DNA of 22,089 bases, from NCBI GenBank assembly GCA_002317305.1, contig DCIZ01000058.1, positions 13,795-35,883 on the forward strand. The letters are read 5' to 3'. Below the pieces are notes generated by a model that did no database searches, had not been told where the DNA came from, and saw only the letters and a list, made by a program, of their open reading frames with translations. Position numbers and translations under genes: made by a program. This document shows, one piece after another, positions 13,695 to 22,058 of this stretch; position 1 is the stretch's first letter, and each line of letters starts with the position of its first letter. Source of the stretch: Campylobacter sp. UBA1713 (GTDB lineage Bacteria > Campylobacterota > Campylobacteria > Campylobacterales > Campylobacteraceae).

Positions 13695-14015
13695 ATGAAA
13701 AAGATCATTTTAAGTCTAGCAGTTGTTGGTGCTTTTGCAACTAGCGTTTTTGCGGTAGATGGCGCGGCGGTTTTCAAAAAGTGCATCGCTTGCCACGGCA
13801 CAAAAGCAGAGAAAAAATACCTCAACAAAGTCCCACCACTTAACACACTTGACGCGGCTACCATAGCGGCAAACATGCAGCTTTACAAAGATGGCAAAGT
13901 GGGCGAAAATGGCAAGGGCTTGTTTGGCATGGGTGCGGTTATGAAGATTCAGATGAAACCTATCTCACCAGAAGAGATGAAAGCGGTCGCAGAATACATT
14001 CAAACTTTGAAATAG
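13695..14015 (+). CDS. Cytochrome c-553 (periplasmic monohaem)
   Basis: This 106-residue protein has a clean signal peptide (cleavage after SVFA at residue 20) and the haem site CIACH (Cys30, Cys33, His34). Met in MKIQMKPISPEEM near residues 85-95 is the likely axial ligand before the C-terminal helix (EYIQTLK). Size and sequence match the small cytochrome c-553 of Campylobacter and Helicobacter. That protein ferries electrons from the bc1 complex to cbb3 oxidase or to cytochrome c peroxidase. AAAGGAAATATT precedes the ATG. It has its own predicted promoter and a strong intrinsic terminator right after the stop, so it is probably a monocistronic, highly expressed gene. Confidence 0.9.
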   Translation: MKKIILSLAVVGAFATSVFAVDGAAVFKKCIACHGTKAEKKYLNKVPPLNTLDAATIAANMQLYKDGKVGENGKGLFGMGAVMKIQMKPISPEEMKAVAEYIQTLK

Positions 14016-14041
14016 TCAAATTTGGTTTGACAGCTTTTTGT

Positions 14042-14074
14042 GCCCGAAGGCGTTTGCTTTCGGGCTTTTTTTTT
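14042..14074 (+). terminator. Strong intrinsic terminator after cytochrome c-553
   Basis: GCCCGAAGGC (14042-14051) pairs with GCTTTCGGGC (14056-14065), with one G-T wobble and a GTTT loop, followed by nine T. This is a textbook rho-independent terminator for the plus strand only; the minus-strand reading has no T run. Confidence 0.9.
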
Positions 14075-14133
14075 GCAAAATTTTACACTGGCAAGCACGA
14101 GCAAATAAATAACGGCATTTTGGTTTTACTTTT

Positions 14134-14418
14134 TCACTCCTCATCTTTTTCATCGTCAAAAAGTGGCTTTGGGGCGTTTTTTGGGTCTTTAGAAAACTCC
14201 TCATAACTAGCGACTTGTGCTTTGTAAGCTTTGTAGACACAGTTTATGGCAGAAGCGACACCGAGCAAAACGCCACCGACCAAAAACCACACACTCCCAA
14301 AACTTTTCATGCACCAAAACCCTAACCCAGTGCCGATGAGCACGCTTACAACGACAGAGATTCCTAGACTTAGCCCGTCAGCTGCTTTTACTACCTTTAC
14401 CACAGTTTCGTTTTTCAT
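14134..14418 (-). CDS. AtpZ/AtpI-like small membrane protein
   Basis: This 94-residue protein has two predicted membrane helices: about 16-39 (LGISVVVSVLIGTGLGFW) and about 41-60 (VWFLVGGVLLGVASAI). They are joined by a short turn and followed by an acidic cytoplasmic tail (FDDEKDEE). The first helix, with conserved small residues and G.G.W, resembles AtpZ/AtpI proteins, which in other bacteria assist F1Fo ATP synthase assembly or magnesium transport. I recall a similar small integral membrane protein next to hemL in C. jejuni. The ATG at 14418 follows AAAAAAGGAAAAAAG. It is alone on the minus strand, convergent with the cytochrome c-553 gene. The family call is moderate and the function unproven. 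Confidence 0.65.
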   Translation of the reverse strand: MKNETVVKVVKAADGLSLGISVVVSVLIGTGLGFWCMKSFGSVWFLVGGVLLGVASAINCVYKAYKAQVASYEEFSKDPKNAPKPLFDDEKDEE

Positions 14419-14552
14419 CTTTTTTCCTTTTTTAAATTTTAAACGATTCTAACCAAATTTACCTTAATTCGTAATGCAAAATTCACTCTACATAAATTTT
14501 TAATGTTACCAAACAAATCTAATAAAAAACGAAAATTTAAGCTTATATTTGA

Positions 14553-14558
14553 TAGAAT
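14553..14558 (+). promoter_or_regulatory. Predicted promoter of the pheS-pheT-aroA-smpB-uppS unit
   Basis: TAGAAT preceded by TTATATTTGA; the predicted start is near 14565, about 30 bases before the TTG start of pheS. Bases 14419-14552 hold no gene. Confidence 0.55.
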
Positions 14559-14594
14559 GCAGGAATTTAAGAATTCAAAAACAAAGGGTTTAGC

Positions 14595-15581
14595 TTGCAA
14601 GAGTATTTAGACAAAATTTACCAAAGCTCAAATTTAGAAGAGCTAGAAAGCCTAAGAGTCGAGCTACTAGGCAAAAAAGGGCTCATCACCGCCGAGTTTG
14701 CAAAGATGCGTGAAGTCGAAGACAAAAAAGCATTTGCCGAGTCTTTAAACGCCAAAAAGTCCGCCATAGAAGCCGCACTTGCCACAAAAAAAGAGGCACT
14801 CCAAAAGGAGCACATTTTACAAGAGATGCGCAAAGATGGCGTAGATGTTACAGCTTTTAACGAAAATGTCAGCACGGGCGCACTTCACCCAGTCATGGCG
14901 ACGATGGACAGAATCATCGCCTACTTTGTCGCACAAAATTTTAGCGTAGAGTCAGGTCCGCTCATAGAGAGCGACTTTCACAACTTCGAGGCGCTAAATT
15001 TGCCAGAGTTTCACCCCGCTAGAGAGATGCAAGACACATTTTACCTAAAAGACATGCGACTTCTTCGCACACACACCAGCCCCGTGCAAGTCCGCACCAT
15101 GCTAGCCAAAAAACCACCCATTCGCATGATAGCACCAGGCGCGGTTTTTAGACGCGACATGGATCTCACTCACACGCCCATGTTTCACCAGGTAGAAGGG
15201 CTTGTGGTAGAAGATGGCTCGCACGTAGGCTTTGCCCACCTAAAACACGCTTTGACCGAATTTTTGCGCTACATGTTTGGCGAGGTAGAAGTCCGCTTCC
15301 GCCCGAGCTTTTTCCCTTTTACAGAGCCATCTGCTGAAGTCGACATTAGCTGCATCTTTTGTGGCGGAAAAGGCTGCCGTGTCTGCAAAAACACAGGCTG
15401 GCTAGAGGTTTTGGGTAGCGGCGTTGTAGACCCGAACGTCTTTGAAAAAGTGGGCTACAAAAACGTCAGCGGTTACGCTTTTGGACTCGGCGTGGAGCGT
15501 TTTGCCATGCTTCTTTCTCGCGTGCCGGATTTGCGAAGTCTATTTGAGGGCGACATTCGCCTTTTAGAGCAGTTCAAATAA
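14595..15581 (+). CDS. pheS: Phenylalanyl-tRNA synthetase alpha subunit
   Basis: PheS carries the catalytic class II core of the alpha2-beta2 enzyme that charges tRNA-Phe. The 328-residue protein begins with a coiled-coil arm (about residues 1-90, Leu/Glu/Lys-rich), then [10 protein letters not shown]. Motif 2 is [21 protein letters not shown] and motif 3 is [13 protein letters not shown] near the C-terminus. [20 protein letters not shown], a cysteine-rich insert, is usual in bacterial PheS. The start is a TTG preceded by AAAGGGTTTAGC. No in-frame ATG gives a better N-terminus, since the next would remove the arm. pheT begins 11 bases after the stop, so the subunits are co-translated. Confidence 0.96.
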   Translation: MQEYLDKIYQSSNLEELESLRVELLGKKGLITAEFAKMREVEDKKAFAESLNAKKSAIEAALATKKEALQKEHILQEMRKDGVDVTAFNENVSTGALHPVMATMDRIIAYFVAQNFSVESGPLIESDFHNFEALNLPEFHPAREMQDTFYLKDMRLLRTHTSPVQVRTMLAKKPPIRMIAPGAVFRRDMDLTHTPMFHQVEGLVVEDGSHVGFAHLKHALTEFLRYMFGEVEVRFRPSFFPFTEPSAEVDISCIFCGGKGCRVCKNTGWLEVLGSGVVDPNVFEKVGYKNVSGYAFGLGVERFAMLLSRVPDLRSLFEGDIRLLEQFK

Positions 15582-15592
15582 AAGGGCAAAAA

Positions 15593-17830
15593 ATGATAGT
15601 AACGAAAAATTGGTTAAACGAATTTGTAAATTTAGACGGCATTAGCACGGGCGAAATTTGCGCTAAACTAAACGAGATAGGGCTAGAAGTAGACGCGCTA
15701 AAAGAGACAAATTTACCAAAAAACATCGTCATAGGTTTTGTAAAAAGTTGCGAAAACCACCCAAACAGCGACCACTTGCACGTGTGTAGCGTGGACGTGG
15801 GCGACAAAGAGCTTCAGATAGTCTGCGGCGCACCAAATGTAAAAACAGGGCAGTTTGTGGCGTGTGCGTTAGTAGGTGCGGTGATGCCAAACGGCATGGA
15901 GATAAAACCAGCAAAACTTCGCGGCGTGGAGAGTTTTGGCATGCTTTGCTCGTCTAGTGAGCTAGGACTCCCAAAGACAAATGACGGAATCATGGTGCTA
16001 GATTCTAGCGTAGGCGAGCTAACACTAGGGCGCGAGCTTTGTGAGATGGCGTTTTTTAAAGATGCCGTTGTGGAGATAGGACTGACACCAAACCGTGGCG
16101 ACTGTTTGGGCGTGCGTGGCGTAGCGCGCGACTTAGCGGTGGCTTTTGGGCGAGTGCTTTGTGAGCCAAAGTGCCCAAACGCCTTTGATGCAAACAGCGG
16201 CTTTACGCTAAAAAACAACACAGATGCCATAGTCGGAGTCTTTAAAACGCACGTGCCAGAAGGGCTAAATTTAAAAACCGCACTTCGTTTAGCCACAGCT
16301 GAAATGCTGGAAAGTAATACCGCCAAAAGCCTCATAAACTACGCCTCACACGAGAGTAACGTAGCTTTAACAGGCGTGAATTTGAGCCAAAATTTAGAAA
16401 TTCGCACGCTCACAAACGGCGGACGCGGCATCTTTGCAGGCGAGGCGCTAAAAGGCGTTTGTGGAATTTGTGGCGAAGATTTTGCGCCACTTTTTGGCGA
16501 AGAGATTCTAGTAGTCGCTAGCTACGTCTCGCCGGACAAAATCGCACGCACACTCGGCACGGACAAACAGCAGAAAAAAGACTCTGTAAGTTACAGAGCA
16601 AGTCGCGGAAGTGAGCCTGACATTTGTTGTGGCATGCGAGCGCTTCTTTTTGCTTTTGGCGGCGGAAACGTGGTGGCAAAACCAGAAAAAGCACCAGAAA
16701 TTCGCGAAGTCAAATTTGACTTTTCAGAAATTTCAGACAAAATAGGCGAAAGTGTTTCACGTGAGAAATTTAGCCACATTTTAGAGTCGCTTGGCTTTAC
16801 TCTCACTTTTGACGGCAGTTTTGTTACAGCAAAAATTCCGCCATTTCGCACAGATGTAGTAAACAGCGCCGATGTGGCTGAAGAGATAGTTAGGTTTGTC
16901 GGCATCGACAACATAGCCAGCCGTCCGCTTTTGGTGAGCGAACAAAACCGCGAAAACGCTACATTTGTAAAATACAAAAATGCGTTAAATTTGCGTCAAA
17001 AGGCAGCAGCAGAGGGCTTTTTTGAGTGCGTTCACTACGCTTTTGACAACGAAGCCGACCTAAAAGAGATGGGCTTTTCTAAATGCGAAGTAGAAATTCT
17101 AAACCCCATAAACGCCGAGCTTGGCGAGCTACGCCCTACTTTGCTAAACCACCTTTTGCGTTCAGCAGAGAAAAATTTGAAAAACCAAAAAAAGAGCGTG
17201 CGACTTTTCGAATATGGCGAAGTTTTTGACACAAAAGGAGAGCAAAAAACGCGTCTTAGCTTTGTGGTGAGTGGCGTAAAAAACGAAGCTAGTTTGGTAG
17301 CGGGCACAAAGAGTAGCGAGTGGAGTTTGTTTGAGTTTGCCGCAAGTGTGCAAAATGTCATAGGCAAATTTGAGCTAAAAAATGGCTACGAGGCAGAGTT
17401 TTTAAGCCCGTTTGAGCGAGCACAAATTTATCAAAACGGCGTTTGTGTGGGATTTTTGGGGCGCGTGGAACTCTCTTTTGCGAACAAAAGAGACCTGCCA
17501 AAAACTTACGTGTGCGAAGTGAACTTTGACCTGCTAGACTTTGGCAGGAAGCAGGCAGTAGCTTACTCAAAATTCCCGAGTGTGAGCCGCGATTTGAGCG
17601 TGGTCGTGGGAGAAGATGTTAGCTTTGAAGAGGTGAAAAAACTCGTGCCAAAGGTAGAGACGCTAACCAAATTTAGCCTAGTAGACATTTACAAATTTGA
17701 AAACAAAAAGAGCCTTACACTTCGTTTTGAATTTGCTAGCTTTGTAGCGACTTTGACAGACGAGGAGGTAAATGTGGCGATGGGCGAAATTTTAGCCAGC
17801 TTGCAAAAAGGCGGCGCAACTTTAAGGTAA
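15593..17830 (+). CDS. pheT: Phenylalanyl-tRNA synthetase beta subunit
   Basis: PheT partners PheS and supplies tRNA binding and, in most bacteria, editing of mischarged Tyr. The 745-residue protein has an EMAP-type tRNA-binding domain (about 41-150; NHPNSDHLHVCSVDVG, VCGAPNV). The B1 segment follows (GLTPNRGDCLGVRGVARDLA), then a shortened B3/4 region (about 215-345), B5 (about 370-440), the non-catalytic core, and a C-terminal FDX-ACB domain (KFPSVSRDLSVVV). It is about 50 residues shorter than the E. coli protein, mostly in B3/4. There the usual MHAFD histidine loop is absent and the T-[ED]-AS-x-R block reads DSVSYRASRG. Editing may therefore be weak or lost (inference). AGGGCAAAAA precedes the ATG. 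Confidence 0.96.
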   Translation: MIVTKNWLNEFVNLDGISTGEICAKLNEIGLEVDALKETNLPKNIVIGFVKSCENHPNSDHLHVCSVDVGDKELQIVCGAPNVKTGQFVACALVGAVMPNGMEIKPAKLRGVESFGMLCSSSELGLPKTNDGIMVLDSSVGELTLGRELCEMAFFKDAVVEIGLTPNRGDCLGVRGVARDLAVAFGRVLCEPKCPNAFDANSGFTLKNNTDAIVGVFKTHVPEGLNLKTALRLATAEMLESNTAKSLINYASHESNVALTGVNLSQNLEIRTLTNGGRGIFAGEALKGVCGICGEDFAPLFGEEILVVASYVSPDKIARTLGTDKQQKKDSVSYRASRGSEPDICCGMRALLFAFGGGNVVAKPEKAPEIREVKFDFSEISDKIGESVSREKFSHILESLGFTLTFDGSFVTAKIPPFRTDVVNSADVAEEIVRFVGIDNIASRPLLVSEQNRENATFVKYKNALNLRQKAAAEGFFECVHYAFDNEADLKEMGFSKCEVEILNPINAELGELRPTLLNHLLRSAEKNLKNQKKSVRLFEYGEVFDTKGEQKTRLSFVVSGVKNEASLVAGTKSSEWSLFEFAASVQNVIGKFELKNGYEAEFLSPFERAQIYQNGVCVGFLGRVELSFANKRDLPKTYVCEVNFDLLDFGRKQAVAYSKFPSVSRDLSVVVGEDVSFEEVKKLVPKVETLTKFSLVDIYKFENKKSLTLRFEFASFVATLTDEEVNVAMGEILASLQKGGATLR

Positions 17831-17872
17831 AAACAAATTTTGCCGTCCGCCTCATAAACTTAAAGGAATAAA

Positions 17873-19168
17873 ATGATAGTAAAACCACTAAACCGACCTT
17901 TCGATGTCGAATTTACAAACGTCTCAAGCGACAAGTCCATCAGCCACCGAGTCGCTATTTTTTCTTTTTTGAGCGGTGAAGCGTGGCACGTGAGCGACTT
18001 TTTGGAGTCACAAGACTGCCAAAGCTCGCTAAACATAGCACGAGAGCTCGGCGCAAAAGTAGAAGGCGAAAACGGCAACTACACCATCACGCCACCGCCA
18101 AATTTGCGTGAGCCCGCTGTAGTGCTAGATTGTGGCAATGCTGGCACTGCCATGCGAATCTACATGGGACTGCTAGCTGGTAGCGAAGGGCACTTTGTGT
18201 TAAGCGGCGACTGCTACCTAAACGCACGCCCTATGAAGCGAGTAGGCGCGCCACTTGCCTCTGTCGGCGCAAAGATAGACGGGCGAAATGGTGGCGAATT
18301 TGCGCCACTTAGCATACGTGGCGGCAAGCTTTCGCACTTCTCTTTTGAGAGCCATGTCGCTTCAGCACAGGTAAAAACCGCCCTCATCTTAGCTGGACTT
18401 TTAGGCGAAGGATGCGAATTTAGCGAGCCAGAACTGAGCCGCGACCACAGCGAAAAGATGCTGACAGCGATGGGCGCAGATGTAAAAACTCAAATTTGCG
18501 AAGGCGGAAAAGTCGACATAAAAGTCGCACCACTAAATGGCAAAAAACTAAAAGGGCTCACACTTAGCGTCCCAAACGACCCGAGTTCGTGCTTCTTTTT
18601 TGCCGTAGCAGCTGCCATTACAAACAGCCGTGTCTGCTTTAAAAACATCTTGCTAAACAAGACTCGAGTAGAGGCATTTAAAGTGCTTGAACGCATGGGG
18701 GCAAAAGTTGAATTTGTAAAAAGCGAGGCAAATTTTGACGAAGTCGGTGAGATAGTCGTGAGTGGCACAGGCAAACTAAAAGCGGTAAATGTAGAAGAAA
18801 ACATCTCGTGGCTAATAGACGAAGCGCCCGCACTGGCGGTGGCTTTTGCCTGTGCTGAGGGCGAAAGTGTGCTAAAAAACGCCGCTGAACTTCGCGTAAA
18901 AGAGTGCGACAGAATCGCAGTTACCGCGGCAGCTTTAAAGGCGTGTGGCGTAGAGGCTAGCGAGCTACCTGACGGCTTTGTGGTGCGTGGGCGTGGTGGC
19001 GAAGGCGTAAAAGCAGCACTGGTAGACAGCCACGGCGACCACAGGATAGCTATGAGCTTTGCGGTGCTGGGTTTGAAGTGTGGCATGGAGATAACAAAGT
19101 CTGAATTTATAAACACCAGTTTTCCTAAATTTGGCGAGTGTTTGGGGCGGCTTTACGAAGGTTTTTAA
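17873..19168 (+). CDS. aroA: 3-phosphoshikimate 1-carboxyvinyltransferase (EPSP synthase)
   Basis: AroA joins shikimate-3-phosphate and phosphoenolpyruvate to form EPSP, the sixth step of the shikimate pathway. The 431-residue protein is of normal length. SSDKSISHR (Lys21) binds the substrate. [16 protein letters not shown] (about 85-100) is the PEP loop, and [29 protein letters not shown], a C-terminal [12 protein letters not shown] block ([18 protein letters not shown]) and [12 protein letters not shown] follow. Ala next to Gly in the GNAGTA loop places it near the class I/II boundary; I do not assign a class. AAAGGAATAAA precedes the ATG. The stop shares one base with the smpB start, so the genes are coupled. 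Confidence 0.96.
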   Translation: MIVKPLNRPFDVEFTNVSSDKSISHRVAIFSFLSGEAWHVSDFLESQDCQSSLNIARELGAKVEGENGNYTITPPPNLREPAVVLDCGNAGTAMRIYMGLLAGSEGHFVLSGDCYLNARPMKRVGAPLASVGAKIDGRNGGEFAPLSIRGGKLSHFSFESHVASAQVKTALILAGLLGEGCEFSEPELSRDHSEKMLTAMGADVKTQICEGGKVDIKVAPLNGKKLKGLTLSVPNDPSSCFFFAVAAAITNSRVCFKNILLNKTRVEAFKVLERMGAKVEFVKSEANFDEVGEIVVSGTGKLKAVNVEENISWLIDEAPALAVAFACAEGESVLKNAAELRVKECDRIAVTAAALKACGVEASELPDGFVVRGRGGEGVKAALVDSHGDHRIAMSFAVLGLKCGMEITKSEFINTSFPKFGECLGRLYEGF

Positions 19169-19623
19169 TGAAAAAAGATATAGCAAAAAACAAAAAAGCT
19201 TTTTTTGAATTTGAGATAGTCGAGAGTTTTGAAGCGGGCGTGGTGCTGAGTGGCAGCGAGGTAAAGGCACTTCGTGCTGGGCGTGTAAATTTAAAAGATA
19301 GCTTTGTTCGTGTCATAAAAGGCGAGGCATGGCTACTAAATGCACACATTGCGCACCTTACTACTACGCACTCTTTTTTTCGCCCAGATGAACGCGCGCC
19401 ACGAAAGCTTTTGTTGCACAGAAAGCAGATAGACCGCTTGCTGGGCAAGGTTACACAGGACGGTTTCACGCTTGTCATCACTTCGCTTTACTTTAACGAA
19501 AGCAACAGAGTAAAGGCGTGCGTGGCACTAGCAAAGGGAAAAAATTTGCACGACAAACGTGAAACTATAAAACGGCGAGAGGCAGACAGAGAGGCGCGAG
19601 CAGCCATAAAACGTGCATTGTAA
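19168..19623 (+). CDS. smpB: SsrA-binding protein SmpB
   Basis: SmpB binds tmRNA and brings it to stalled ribosomes for trans-translation. Starting at the ATG at 19168 gives 151 residues, the usual size. The chain starts [19 protein letters not shown], then [24 protein letters not shown] (the core OB-fold signature), [20 protein letters not shown] and the basic tail YDKR-type block [19 protein letters not shown], which folds in the mRNA channel. An in-frame ATG 30 bases upstream would add ten residues that lie inside aroA and lack family similarity, so the TAATG overlap start is preferred. AAGG sits eight bases upstream. The tmRNA gene is not in this window. Confidence 0.95.
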   Translation: MKKDIAKNKKAFFEFEIVESFEAGVVLSGSEVKALRAGRVNLKDSFVRVIKGEAWLLNAHIAHLTTTHSFFRPDERAPRKLLLHRKQIDRLLGKVTQDGFTLVITSLYFNESNRVKACVALAKGKNLHDKRETIKRREADREARAAIKRAL

Positions 19624-19638
19624 AAACAGGAGAAATTT

Positions 19639-20316
19639 GTGAATGAGTTGAAACATCTAGCCATCATAATGGACGGCAACGGGCGATGGGCGAAAAGTCG
19701 CGGGCTGATTCGCACAGACGGGCATGCCAAAGGCGCAAACGTAATAGAGAGTTTGTGTGAATTTTGTATAGAAAACGGAGTAAAAACGCTAACGCTTTAT
19801 GCGTTTAGCACAGAAAACTGGTCGCGTCCAAAAGTGGAAGTGGAATTTTTGATGCGACTTTTGGAGAGGTTTTTGCGTGAAAAAGTGGAGCTTTTTGTCA
19901 AAAACGACATAAAATTTCACACCATCGGCGAGCTTGGGCGTTTTAGCGAGCAGATTCAAAGTGTGGCACGGGCGTTAAAAGAGAGAACTAAAAGCTGCCA
20001 AAAGCTAAATTTGGTTTTGGCGCTAAACTACGGCGGACGAGACGAGATAGTGCGAGCGGCCAGGCGTGTGGTGGAGGCGGGCGTGGAGCTGAGCGAAGCG
20101 AGTGTGGCAGCGGCACTTGACACGGCGGAATTTGGCGATGTGGATTTGCTTGTGAGGACGGGCGGCGACGTGCGTGTAAGCAACTTTTTGCTTTGGCAGA
20201 TAAGCTATGCGCAGATGGCTTTCACACGCACGCTTTTTCCAGACTTTACAAAAGAGGAGTTGGGACGAATAGCAAGTGAATTTTTCACCGCACACAGACG
20301 TTTTGGCGGGCTGTGA
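19639..20316 (+). CDS. uppS: Undecaprenyl diphosphate synthase (isoprenyl transferase)
   Basis: UppS extends farnesyl diphosphate with eight isopentenyl units in cis to make the C55 carrier lipid for peptidoglycan and glycans. The 225-residue protein shows HLAIIMDGNGRWAKSRG with the catalytic Asp12, GHAKGA (His29), TLYAFSTENWSRP, LALNYGGRDEIVRAA, and DLLVRTGGDVRVSNFLLWQ, followed by LFPDFTKEEL. The usual EL..F.. segment after WQ.aY reads AQMAFTRTLFPDF, a normal variant. The start is GTG with AGGAG six bases upstream. It is the last gene of the pheS-to-uppS unit, 15 bases after smpB. No clear terminator follows. Confidence 0.95.
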   Translation: MNELKHLAIIMDGNGRWAKSRGLIRTDGHAKGANVIESLCEFCIENGVKTLTLYAFSTENWSRPKVEVEFLMRLLERFLREKVELFVKNDIKFHTIGELGRFSEQIQSVARALKERTKSCQKLNLVLALNYGGRDEIVRAARRVVEAGVELSEASVAAALDTAEFGDVDLLVRTGGDVRVSNFLLWQISYAQMAFTRTLFPDFTKEELGRIASEFFTAHRRFGGL

Positions 20317-20452
20317 GGGTTTTTTTCGGAAGGAATGGAGGCGACTAAAAACCGAAACTGAATTTTGGCTTAATTAGCAAAATGTAGGCGCATATCTCAA
20401 AAGATGAGTTAAACTAAATTTTCTCACCTAATAATTTTTCTTTTTGTTTAGC

Positions 20453-20468
20453 ATTGACAGCAGTCAAT
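20453..20468. promoter_or_regulatory. Palindromic operator upstream of hcp (CRP/FNR-type)
   Basis: ATTGAC-AGCA-GTCAAT is a perfect 6-4-6 inverted repeat. Its centre (20460.5) lies about 41.5 bases before the predicted hcp transcript start near 20502, the place where CRP/FNR-family activators overlap the -35 region. The half-site TTGAC with a four-base spacer resembles sites of nitrosative-stress regulators of this family (NssR in C. jejuni uses TTAAC-N4-GTTAA; HcpR acts on hcp elsewhere). Regulator identity is inferred. Confidence 0.65.
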
Positions 20469-20489
20469 ATATTTTCTAAAATTTTTTTG

Positions 20490-20495
20490 TAAAAT
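20490..20495 (+). promoter_or_regulatory. Predicted hcp -10 box
   Basis: TAAAAT preceded by TTTTTTTG, 22 bases after the palindrome and 42 bases before the ATG. There is no recognisable -35 box, which fits an activator-dependent promoter. The rest of 20317-20452 shows no gene or strong hairpin. Confidence 0.6.
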
Positions 20496-20536
20496 GCCAC
20501 CACTTTGCATGCGGGTAAATTTACAAAAGGAAACAA

Positions 20537-21868
20537 ATGGAAAAAGAGTTACAAATGTTTTGCCATCAGTGCGAAATGAGTGCGCCAGAAGGTTGCGGCG
20601 CAAAGGGTCAGTCAGCAGGCACTTGTGGCAAAGACGCGACACTTTCGCGTTTACAAGATACGATGATTTTTGGGCTAAAAGGGCTTAGTGCCTACCGCCA
20701 TCACGCCAGCGAACTCGGCGCCGACACGAGCAACATCGACCGTGTTATAGCCGACACACTCTACTTTACGCTTACAAATTCAAATTTCAACTTCGACTCG
20801 CACATCGCCCAACTCCTAAAAGTCGGCACAGCTGGCGTTGAGTGCATGAATCTTCTTAGCGAAGCACACACGTCTCGCTTTGGCATTCCGACACCTGTAA
20901 AAGTTAGCCAAAACAGAGCCGAAGGCAAGGCGATTCTCGTTAGCGGGCACAACTTGCGTGCGTTAGAGCTTTTGCTAAAAGCCACCGAAGGCAGAGGCAT
21001 AAACATATACACACACTCGGAGATGCTACCAGCTCACGGCTATCCAGAACTACGCAAATACGCCCACCTAAAAGGCAACATCGGCAAAGCGTGGTTTGAC
21101 CAAACGCGTCTTTTTAACGAATTTGGCGGTGCTATCCTCATGACGACAAACTGCATCGTCCCACTTCGTGCCAGTTGCACATACGCCGACCGCATCTTTG
21201 GCTACCAAATAGCCAGCACAAACGGCATCCAAAACATAGAAAACGATGACTTCTCACCGCTAATCGAGCGTGCCATAGCACTTGGCGATATAAATTTTGG
21301 TTGCGAAGGGCAGACACTTACGACAGGCGCGCACTACAAAAGCATTTTAGCACTTGCGCCACAAATTTTAGACGCCGTTAAGAGTGGCAAAATTCGCAAA
21401 TTTTTCGTCATAGCAGGCTGCGATGCGCCGGGCAAAGGGCGTGAATACTACCGCGAACTCGCACTCTCTTTGCCGCAAAACTGCGTCATCTTGACTTCAA
21501 GCTGTGGCAAATTTAGATTCAACGACTTTGACTTTGGTTTCGTGCCAGGCACACAAATTCCACGCTATTTAGACTTAGGTCAGTGCAATGACAGCAACGG
21601 CGCAGTCGCAGTCGCACTAGCGCTTAGCGAAGCGACAGGCATCGCACTAAACGACTTGCCACTCTCGATAGTGCTTATGTGGATGGAGCAAAAAGCGGTC
21701 ATTATCTTGCTTGCGTTGTTTAGTTTGGGTGTAAAAAAGATACATGTCGGTCCGAGTGTGCCTAGATTCTTCAACGAAGATATTTTGAATTTTTTGGTAA
21801 AAAACTACGATCTTCGCCTCATTGGCACAGATGCAAAGGCAGATTTGGCACGATTTTTAAGCGAATAA
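20537..21868 (+). CDS. hcp: Hybrid-cluster protein (Hcp), short form
   Basis: Hcp holds one cubane cluster and the hybrid Fe-S-O cluster. It is annotated as hydroxylamine reductase and acts on nitric oxide during nitrosative stress. The 443-residue length fits the short form that lacks one helical bundle, against about 550 in E. coli. N-terminal cysteines 9, 12, 20 and 30 form CX2CX7CX9C, wider than the classic last spacing. Hybrid-cluster ligands are all visible: SGHNLRAL (His), YTHSEMLPAHG (Glu), TTNCIVPL, IAGCDAPGKGREYY, TSSCGKFRFND, LGQCNDSNGAV (Cys) and MEQKAV (Glu, Lys). AAAAGGAAACAA precedes the ATG. No Hcr reductase gene follows inside the window, so the electron donor is unknown. A longer upstream start near 20494 is in another frame and was not used. 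Confidence 0.95.
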   Translation: MEKELQMFCHQCEMSAPEGCGAKGQSAGTCGKDATLSRLQDTMIFGLKGLSAYRHHASELGADTSNIDRVIADTLYFTLTNSNFNFDSHIAQLLKVGTAGVECMNLLSEAHTSRFGIPTPVKVSQNRAEGKAILVSGHNLRALELLLKATEGRGINIYTHSEMLPAHGYPELRKYAHLKGNIGKAWFDQTRLFNEFGGAILMTTNCIVPLRASCTYADRIFGYQIASTNGIQNIENDDFSPLIERAIALGDINFGCEGQTLTTGAHYKSILALAPQILDAVKSGKIRKFFVIAGCDAPGKGREYYRELALSLPQNCVILTSSCGKFRFNDFDFGFVPGTQIPRYLDLGQCNDSNGAVAVALALSEATGIALNDLPLSIVLMWMEQKAVIILLALFSLGVKKIHVGPSVPRFFNEDILNFLVKNYDLRLIGTDAKADLARFLSE

Positions 21869-21939
21869 ATTTGTCAAAATTCACGAAAAAGCGAATTTTT
21901 ATAAATTCAGCATTATATTTTCCACACTCTACATTCTAA

Positions 21940-22058
21940 AAAGAGATCGCAATGGCGGTAGTCACCGTCCACCCGTCCCGTTGCTACTTTTTCTTTGAGC
22001 CAAAGTCGAAAAGAAAAAGTGGCAGCGAGACTACAAAAAAGCGTTATATTTTGGCAAT
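21940..22058 (+). repeat. Hairpin element, copy 3 (diverged)
   Basis: Arms 21975-21996 and 22010-22031 pair at 19 of 22 positions, with two further T-G wobbles and one mismatch, around a 13-base loop. The left flank ATCGCAATGGCGGTAGTCACC is a diverged form of the flank at 10028-10062. The right flank GACTACAAAAAAGCGTTA is identical to 10117-10134. Bases 22002-22012 and onward match the truncated copy at 1-26. It lies downstream of hcp; no gene was seen from 21869 to the window end. Confidence 0.7.

Noticed and set aside
19138..19623. Longer SmpB beginning at 19138
   Set aside because: The ten extra residues lie inside aroA and do not resemble SmpB; the ATG at 19168 gives the standard length and has AAGG upstream.
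20537..21868. hcp as a truncated gene because it is about 100 residues shorter than E. coli Hcp
   Set aside because: All cubane and hybrid-cluster ligands are present in order, so it fits a natural short form.
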